Source: Deltaproteobacteria bacterium (GTDB lineage Bacteria; Desulfobacterota; UBA8473). Taken from it: 10,940 bases of DNA. Each line of letters opens with the position of its first letter. Positions within the stretch are counted from its first letter, which is position 1. The notes under the pieces were generated by a model. That model made no database searches. It was not told the DNA's origin and saw only the letters and a program-made list of their open reading frames with translations. Shown one piece after another: positions 7,394 to 10,940 of the stretch. A program made the position numbers and the translations under genes. The DNA lies in contig JAUXHQ010000029.1 in the NCBI GenBank assembly GCA_030621455.1, forward strand, positions 1 to 10,940, read 5' to 3'.

Positions 7394-8485
7394 TCATGCG
7401 CCCAACCTTTTATAACATTTCACGCAGCATCGAGGCATTTCTGACATTATCTGCTCTGTTTTTACAACTACCTCAGGGTCGAAGAGATCCCTAAATCCGG
7501 TGTAGTCCCTTTTCTTCCATATCCGGGTCAGGCTCTCATCACGTATGTTTCCAAAGGACAATACTTCTAGTGGAAAAAGTTGACCTTCAAAGATATAATG
7601 GGTGGATTGACCTTTACTGAGTTCAGGGTCTTTGCAGAGAGTCTGTGTGGTAAAAACACATGGGGAGATTTCGCCCTCCACATTAATTACACAGGCGCAA
7701 TGAACATTCTCGCTGCAGCGCATGGACTTATCATTGAGGTTAGGGCCGTGATAGTGAAAGATGATGTTCTCATTCGCTGCCCTGTCTTTGATTTTCTCAA
7801 GCGTGGCGCGATATTGTTCTGCGTGCTCCCTATCATTGAAGATGGCTTCAGTGCAGAGTTTCGGGTTAAGTATCAAGTTCAGGTTGCCGGCCACTATCTG
7901 TTTTGCCCCCATCCCCTTTGCAAGGGAGACAATCCCGTTAAGTTCATGAAAATTTAATTTGAGCATAAGATAGGCTAGATGTACCGCCGGGCGCTCTCTC
8001 CTGTTCTCCAACTTAATCCTGTGAAGGAGTTTCAGACTGGAGATCACCGTATCAAAATCGGTCCCCTTGCGGATTTTATTATGGGTTGTTGCGGTGGTAC
8101 CGGCAAGGCTGACCCCTAAAATGTCGACTTCCAAATCGATCAATTTTAGTATCGTCTCTTCGGTTAGAAGCATACCGTTTGTGGTAAATCCCACTACTTT
8201 CCCCTGGTCTTTGCAGATTCGTATCATCCTAAAGATGTCCTCGCAGAGAAGGGGTTCCCCCCAGCCCTGGAGATAGATCATCTTCGTATTCCTGAGAAAC
8301 GGGGTCAATTTACAAAAAAGCTCTAGAGGCATGTGCATATTTGCCCAACGGTCTTTCATCACGGTGTGAGGACAATATATACAAGATGCGTTGCAATGAG
8401 TCGTTACCTCAATCTGAACCCAGTCAAGGGTTGGACAGAAGATCTCGTCCAACTGTCTTCTGAGCCATCGCATCATGTTATTCAT
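7394..8485 (-). CDS. Radical SAM/SPASM domain protein, substrate unknown
   Basis: From ATG at 8485 the product has 363 residues. The radical SAM cluster motif is CNASCIYC with C31, C35 and C38 binding the [4Fe-4S] that cleaves S-adenosylmethionine. GWGEP at 74-78 is the SAM-binding glycine motif, and the barrel continues to about 240. The C-terminal SPASM-type region carries C257, C263, C265, C276 (GEISPC), then FGNIRDESLTRIW (311-323) and a terminal CCVKC (C353, C354, C357), so one or two auxiliary clusters are likely. SPASM enzymes modify peptides or assemble cofactors; no precursor peptide or cofactor gene is adjacent, so no substrate is proposed. The frame stays open upstream to GTG at 8578, adding 31 very basic residues; 8485 is preferred because AGGGAAG precedes it and the conserved fold starts there. 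It is convergent with lolA and divergent from the LysR gene. Confidence 0.85.
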   Translation of the reverse strand: MNNMMRWLRRQLDEIFCPTLDWVQIEVTTHCNASCIYCPHTVMKDRWANMHMPLELFCKLTPFLRNTKMIYLQGWGEPLLCEDIFRMIRICKDQGKVVGFTTNGMLLTEETILKLIDLEVDILGVSLAGTTATTHNKIRKGTDFDTVISSLKLLHRIKLENRRERPAVHLAYLMLKLNFHELNGIVSLAKGMGAKQIVAGNLNLILNPKLCTEAIFNDREHAEQYRATLEKIKDRAANENIIFHYHGPNLNDKSMRCSENVHCACVINVEGEISPCVFTTQTLCKDPELSKGQSTHYIFEGQLFPLEVLSFGNIRDESLTRIWKKRDYTGFRDLFDPEVVVKTEQIMSEMPRCCVKCYKRLGA

Positions 8486-8654
8486 ATTTGGTCCACTTCC
8501 CTTTCTTCTTTTCCTTTGACCCGGAGGATATTTCCGCTTGTGTTCTTTGAACCGAGTATACGGCTTATCGGTGTTCACTTCAAGATTTTATATATTTAAA
8601 GAATGCTCCTTTCCGGATAGAAACTTGGTTCGTGCCTTTCTTGCTGAAGACTCC

Positions 8655-8676
8655 ATTTATGGATGGGCACTACCTA
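8655..8676 (+). repeat. Inverted repeat flanking the LysR gene, left arm
   Basis: These 22 bases, including TGGATGGGCACTACCTA, match the reverse complement of 9963-9984 with one mismatch. The arms lie about 1.3 kb apart and enclose the whole LysR gene (8867-9817). A match this long is not expected by chance in a window of this size. It could be the end of a small mobile unit or two copies of a dispersed short repeat. Confidence 0.75.
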
Positions 8677-8742
8677 TTTGCAATCAAACGACGATTGTGG
8701 TGTAATAGTTGTTGAGATACCACCACCGACGACGACAACGAC

Positions 8743-8770
8743 GTAGAGACGCACAGCTGTGCGTCTTTAC
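8743..8770. repeat. Near-perfect 28-base palindrome (REP-like)
   Basis: Bases 8747-8766 are a perfect 20-base palindrome centred on CAGCTG, and the flanks GTAG and TTAC extend it to 28 bases with one G-T pairing. The pattern GTAGAGACGC...GCGTCT.TAC resembles the GTAGAGACG-type palindromes scattered through many bacterial genomes as interspersed repeats. It lies 96 bases upstream of the LysR start and has no T run, so a repeat element or RNA hairpin is more likely than a terminator. Confidence 0.75.
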
Positions 8771-8831
8771 TCTCCGCCGGCCGAGGACGTGCCGATTTCC
8801 AGACAGATCCATTGCTCATGTTTATTGACCA

Positions 8832-8848
8832 GTGATCCTATTGATCAC
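8832..8848. promoter_or_regulatory. Candidate operator: GTGATC-N5-GATCAC
   Basis: A perfect 6+6 inverted repeat with a five-base spacer ends 18 bases before the LysR ATG. Symmetric sites of this size are typical regulator targets, and LysR proteins usually control their own gene and a divergent one. TTGACC at 8825-8830 with CATATT 17 bases on (8848-8853) overlaps it, but would leave almost no leader. Which protein binds here is not shown by the sequence. Confidence 0.3.
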
Positions 8849-8866
8849 ATATTCCATGGTGAGGCA

Positions 8867-9817
8867 ATGAAAAAAACAATTGAGAACCAGGTATCATCTA
8901 TAGATTTTGACCTGCGTCAGCTGGAGATTTTTAGGAAGGTGGTTGAACTGAAGAGCTTTTCCAAAGCTGCTGATGCGGTCTCTCTGGTCCAGGCTTCAGT
9001 CAGCGAAAGGATAGCTACACTTGAAAGCATGATCGGTACCAGGCTCATCGATCGTCTGGGCAGACAGGTCGTACCAACCAAAGCCGGGGAATTGCTCTAC
9101 AAGCATGCAATCCTGCTGCTCCACATGAAAAGGACGGCTGTTCTGGAAATGGAGGATTTCCTTGGTGTAAAACGCGGGGTGATTAACACCGGTTGCAGCA
9201 CCATCCCCGGGGAATACATCCTTCCGAAAGTCATTGGACGTTTTAACGAAGAATATCCTTTCATATCGGTTACGCTGACCATTGCGGATACGAAAGAAAT
9301 AGAGGGCCGTATCCTGGAGGGAGATTTTGATCTCGGTGTGGTAGGGTCTAAGGTTTCCCAAAGGAACCTTATATGCCATGAGCTATGGAACGATGAACTG
9401 GTCCTGGCCGTCCCTGCCCGGCACCCCTGGGCAACGAAGGGTGAGGTCACCATCGAGGAGCTTTCTCAGGAGCCCTTCATATTGAGGGAAGCCGGCTCCG
9501 GGACATTAAGAATCATGTCCGATTATCTCAAGGTCCCAGGATCAAAGGGGACCGATTCCCTCCGTGTAGTGGCAACGCTTGGCACCTCCACGGCGGTTAA
9601 GGAAGGCATAAAGGCAGGTCTCGGCGTATCCATCCTATCTTCAAGGGCACTCGATACCGAGCTGAAAGCCGGAATACTTAAGACGCTTAAAGTGAAAGGT
9701 CTGCCAATGACCCGTATGTTCTATTTGATCAGAGACAGAAGGAGAATGGCTTCTCCATTATGCCAGGCGATGGTCGATTTTCTGTTAAAAAATAAGGATG
9801 GAAACCTTGACCCTTAA
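8867..9817 (+). CDS. LysR-family transcriptional regulator (selenium-metabolism-associated type)
   Basis: From ATG 8867 the product has 316 residues. The winged helix-turn-helix covers about 14-75 (LRQLEIFRKVVELKSFSKAA, then VQASVSERIATLE and RLIDRLGRQVVPTKAGE). The two-lobed effector-binding domain runs from about 105, with STIPGEYILPKVIGRF (111-126), LEGDFDLGVVG (150-160), ELVLAVPARHPWA (177-189), EPFILREAGSGT (202-213) and a final GLGVSILSSRA. The STIPGEYILP and ILREAGSGT wording is what I associate with the LysR group annotated as selenium-metabolism-associated in deltaproteobacteria, a recalled resemblance, not a search result. A longer frame to 8759 starts inside the palindrome and adds 36 residues unlike any LysR, so it is rejected. 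GGTGAGG precedes ATG at a short distance. Its targets may include itself, the divergent radical SAM gene or the following TIM-barrel gene; an inverted repeat encloses the gene. Confidence 0.9.
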   Translation: MKKTIENQVSSIDFDLRQLEIFRKVVELKSFSKAADAVSLVQASVSERIATLESMIGTRLIDRLGRQVVPTKAGELLYKHAILLLHMKRTAVLEMEDFLGVKRGVINTGCSTIPGEYILPKVIGRFNEEYPFISVTLTIADTKEIEGRILEGDFDLGVVGSKVSQRNLICHELWNDELVLAVPARHPWATKGEVTIEELSQEPFILREAGSGTLRIMSDYLKVPGSKGTDSLRVVATLGTSTAVKEGIKAGLGVSILSSRALDTELKAGILKTLKVKGLPMTRMFYLIRDRRRMASPLCQAMVDFLLKNKDGNLDP

Positions 9818-9862
9818 TCGGTTTTTCCTAAAATACAGGCCTTAATTATCGAAACTTCCTGT

Positions 9863-9891
9863 TTGACAAATCGGCGTACTCTTCATATATT
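9863..9891 (+). promoter_or_regulatory. Strong sigma70-like promoter upstream of the TIM-barrel gene
   Basis: TTGACA (9863-9868, perfect -35) and TATATT (9886-9891, five of six for -10) are separated by exactly 17 bases. Transcription would start near 9898, giving a leader of about 176 bases before 10074. It is the best promoter match in the window and lies 46 bases after the LysR stop, so the TIM-barrel gene can be transcribed independently of the LysR gene. Confidence 0.55.
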
Positions 9892-9935
9892 ATATCTATA
9901 AAGTTTCTCCCAATAGCCTCACAAGGATTTGATAG

Positions 9936-9965
9936 ATGAACAAGTTTTTCGGCCCCGTCCCTTAG
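9936..9965 (+). CDS. Possible 9-residue leader peptide
   Basis: ATG at 9936 is preceded by AAGGA (9923-9927) with an eight-base spacer and encodes MNKFFGPVP followed by TAG. It sits within the predicted leader transcript from the 9863-9891 promoter. A proline near the end can slow termination, which would fit a leader peptide, but its overlap with repeat sequence and its tiny size make chance quite possible. Confidence 0.2.
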   Translation: MNKFFGPVP

Positions 9966-9984
9966 GTAGTGCCCATCCAAAAAT
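9963..9984 (-). repeat. Inverted repeat flanking the LysR gene, right arm
   Basis: This is the reverse-complement partner of 8655-8676, with a single mismatch (T in place of A at the fifth base of the shared orientation). It lies between the LysR and TIM-barrel genes, inside the possible minus-strand fragment and the predicted leader. Confidence 0.75.
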
Positions 9985-10073
9985 GAGATATGTTTTGTAA
10001 GGTCAAGGGAGACGAGCACAGTAAGTTTTAACTCTGACACCGAAACGAGCCGCTGCATTTGGAGGAAAGAATA

Positions 10074-10874
10074 ATGCGCCCCAAACTGGTAATGTCGGGC
10101 AACCCAATGGCAGATAAAGAAGACGATGTGACTTTTGCCATAAAGAGTGGCTTCGATGGAATAGATTGGTCTTTTGCGCGGGATCGGGTCCCGTTAGAGA
10201 ACCGAGCTAAGACTCGATTTATCTCACAGGTTCGGAGACTTCAGGACCACGACATAGAGGTGAGATTCCACACCCCTTTTCTCAATACAGAGATAGGCCA
10301 CCGTGATGATAAGATTGCTCAATGGGCCATGGACCTTCACCGTCATACCCTTGAACTGGTGGCCGAGACCGGAGGGAAATTTCTCACACTTCATATAGGC
10401 CTGGGAAGTATCCGGGACGAAGACATCTTCCACACGAAGGTCAACGAAAACCTTACCGCGCTGAAGGCCTTTGGCCTCAGTCATGGGGTCACCATTTCCC
10501 TGGAGAACCTAATGCACGGACCCACGTCCTTTCCCGAAGAATGGATAGAAATCCTTGAACAGGTCGATATCTCCGCAACATTCGATTTTGGTCATGCCAA
10601 GGGTTGTCCCGCCGTTGTAAAGGGTCTCTGGACCCCGATGGAGATGGTCTATCAGGTAAAAGAACGCCTTAATCATGCCCATATCTATAAAGAGGAAAAC
10701 GGAGAAGGGCATATTCCTCCCGAAACGATCGACGATCTGGGGATCGACTTGCTTGATGCCTTAATGGAGACCTCGTGCCGGTGGTGGGTGATCGAACTCG
10801 CGGAAAAGAAGGCAGCGTTGCAAACAAAGAAGTTGCTGGAAACCTATATAGAACCTAGTCTGAGCGGAGCATGA
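10074..10874 (+). CDS. Sugar phosphate isomerase/epimerase-like TIM-barrel protein
   Basis: From ATG 10074 (GGAGG at 10061-10065, eight bases before) the product has 266 residues and belongs to the xylose isomerase-like/AP-endonuclease-2 TIM-barrel superfamily. Candidate metal and active-site residues follow the family pattern: H67 in RFHTPF, H107 in LTLHIG, E144 in ISLEN, D171 and H174 in TFDFGHA, H203 in HAHIYKE, H213 in GHIPP and E241 in VIELAE. The pattern supports a metal-dependent isomerase or epimerase acting on a sugar, inositol or hydroxypyruvate-like substrate, although endonuclease IV relatives share the fold. The substrate cannot be assigned. An upstream TTG at 10059 would place the ribosome-binding site inside the gene and is rejected. 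Its own promoter candidate lies 183 bases upstream; the LysR protein next door is a possible regulator. Confidence 0.82.
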   Translation: MRPKLVMSGNPMADKEDDVTFAIKSGFDGIDWSFARDRVPLENRAKTRFISQVRRLQDHDIEVRFHTPFLNTEIGHRDDKIAQWAMDLHRHTLELVAETGGKFLTLHIGLGSIRDEDIFHTKVNENLTALKAFGLSHGVTISLENLMHGPTSFPEEWIEILEQVDISATFDFGHAKGCPAVVKGLWTPMEMVYQVKERLNHAHIYKEENGEGHIPPETIDDLGIDLLDALMETSCRWWVIELAEKKAALQTKKLLETYIEPSLSGA

Positions 10875-10910
10875 TGTGTGTGCGGCAAATAGGCGTTACT
10901 TCCCCTCAGT

Positions 10911-10940
10911 TTGAATGTCTGAATCTACGCGCGATATAAT
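10911..10940 (+). promoter_or_regulatory. Promoter-like sequence at the right window edge
   Basis: TTGAAT (10911-10916) is followed after 18 bases by a perfect TATAAT (10935-10940) that ends the window. It could drive a gene beyond the edge. No coding sequence is supported in 10875-10940; a 22-codon frame from 10871 lacks a ribosome-binding site. Confidence 0.3.

Larger units (their letters stand above)
8486..8866. other. Intergenic region between divergent radical SAM and LysR genes
   Basis: This 381-base spacer shows no convincing gene. From the left it holds the possible upstream extension of the radical SAM frame (to 8578), an AT-rich stretch (8586-8600) that could carry promoter elements for the minus strand, one arm of an inverted repeat (8655-8676), a short GAC/AAC trinucleotide run (about 8728-8742), a long palindrome (8743-8770) and a GTGATC/GATCAC repeat (8832-8848) next to the LysR start. 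The mix of repeats suggests a site that collects palindromic elements. Confidence 0.6.
9846..10058 (-). pseudogene. Possible minus-strand gene fragment (70 codons), unrecognised
   Basis: The minus strand is open for 70 codons and reads like protein, notably FLDGHYLRDGAEKLVHLS then NPCEAIGRNFIDIIYEEYAD. No ribosome-binding site precedes the ATG at 10058, which lies just before the TIM-barrel gene, so if real this is more likely the 3' remnant of a lost gene than an active one. The FLDGHYL codons are the right arm of the inverted repeat; the left arm on the plus strand would read FMDGHYL, hinting that both may derive from the same coding sequence. I do not recognise the family. It also overlaps a good plus-strand promoter, so one of the two readings may be fortuitous. 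Confidence 0.3.

Noticed and set aside
7378..7396. T-rich stretch between lolA and the radical SAM gene as a bidirectional terminator
   Set aside because: The T run (7384-7394) has no convincing hairpin before it on either strand.
8759..8866. N-terminal extension of the LysR protein
   Set aside because: It starts inside the palindrome and adds residues unlike LysR N-termini; the helix-turn-helix begins properly after 8867.
3562..9962. Shared 12-base sequence GGCCCCGTCCCT at 3562-3573 and 9951-9962
   Set aside because: A 12-base exact repeat is expected by chance about this often in a window of this length; the flanks do not match.
10871..10939. 22-codon frame after the TIM-barrel gene
   Set aside because: No ribosome-binding site of its own, no recognisable sequence, and it overlaps a promoter-like element.

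Overview
The window looks like a chromosomal segment from a Gram-negative anaerobe of the former Deltaproteobacteria (Desulfobacterota, for example a Syntrophales- or Desulfobacterales-like lineage). The evidence is the order carD – PIN/TRAM membrane protein – ispD – ispF, the ftsK–lolA pair (an outer membrane is implied by LolA), and a LysR regulator resembling the selenium-metabolism-associated LysR group. This placement is inferred from gene order and family resemblance, not from a marker gene.

Layout. 1-333: 5' remnant of an IS21-family transposase (istA, minus strand) with an in-frame stop and an end-like repeat; it runs off the left edge. 334-527: the carD promoter region. 528-7377: a co-directional housekeeping block of carD, PIN/TRAM protein, ispD, ispF, uppP, ftsK and lolA. 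It is broken only by two strong hairpins (1068-1106 and 2954-3005). 7394-8485: a convergent radical SAM/SPASM gene on the minus strand, ending 16 bases from the end of lolA. 8486-8866: a gene-poor spacer with a long palindrome and one arm of a 22-base inverted repeat. 8867-9817: a LysR regulator. 9818-10073: a spacer with the second repeat arm, a strong sigma70-like promoter, a possible leader peptide and a possible minus-strand gene fragment. 10074-10874: a TIM-barrel sugar isomerase/epimerase-like protein. 10875-10940: no gene, but a promoter-like sequence at the very end.

How the genes fit together. IspD and IspF are two steps of the MEP isoprenoid pathway. Its products feed undecaprenyl phosphate, which UppP regenerates from the pyrophosphate for wall and envelope polymer synthesis. 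FtsK links division to chromosome segregation, and LolA carries lipoproteins to the outer membrane. The block is therefore coherent around envelope growth and division, headed by the RNA polymerase-binding regulator CarD. The right third (radical SAM, LysR, TIM barrel) is accessory in character and its substrate cannot be read from the sequence.

I did not find a convincing undescribed multi-gene system. The most unusual signals are non-coding: the 22-base inverted repeat flanking the LysR gene, the near-perfect palindromes at 8743-8770 and 2954-3005, and the carD promoter whose -35 box lies in a mirrored copy of an IS21-end-like motif.
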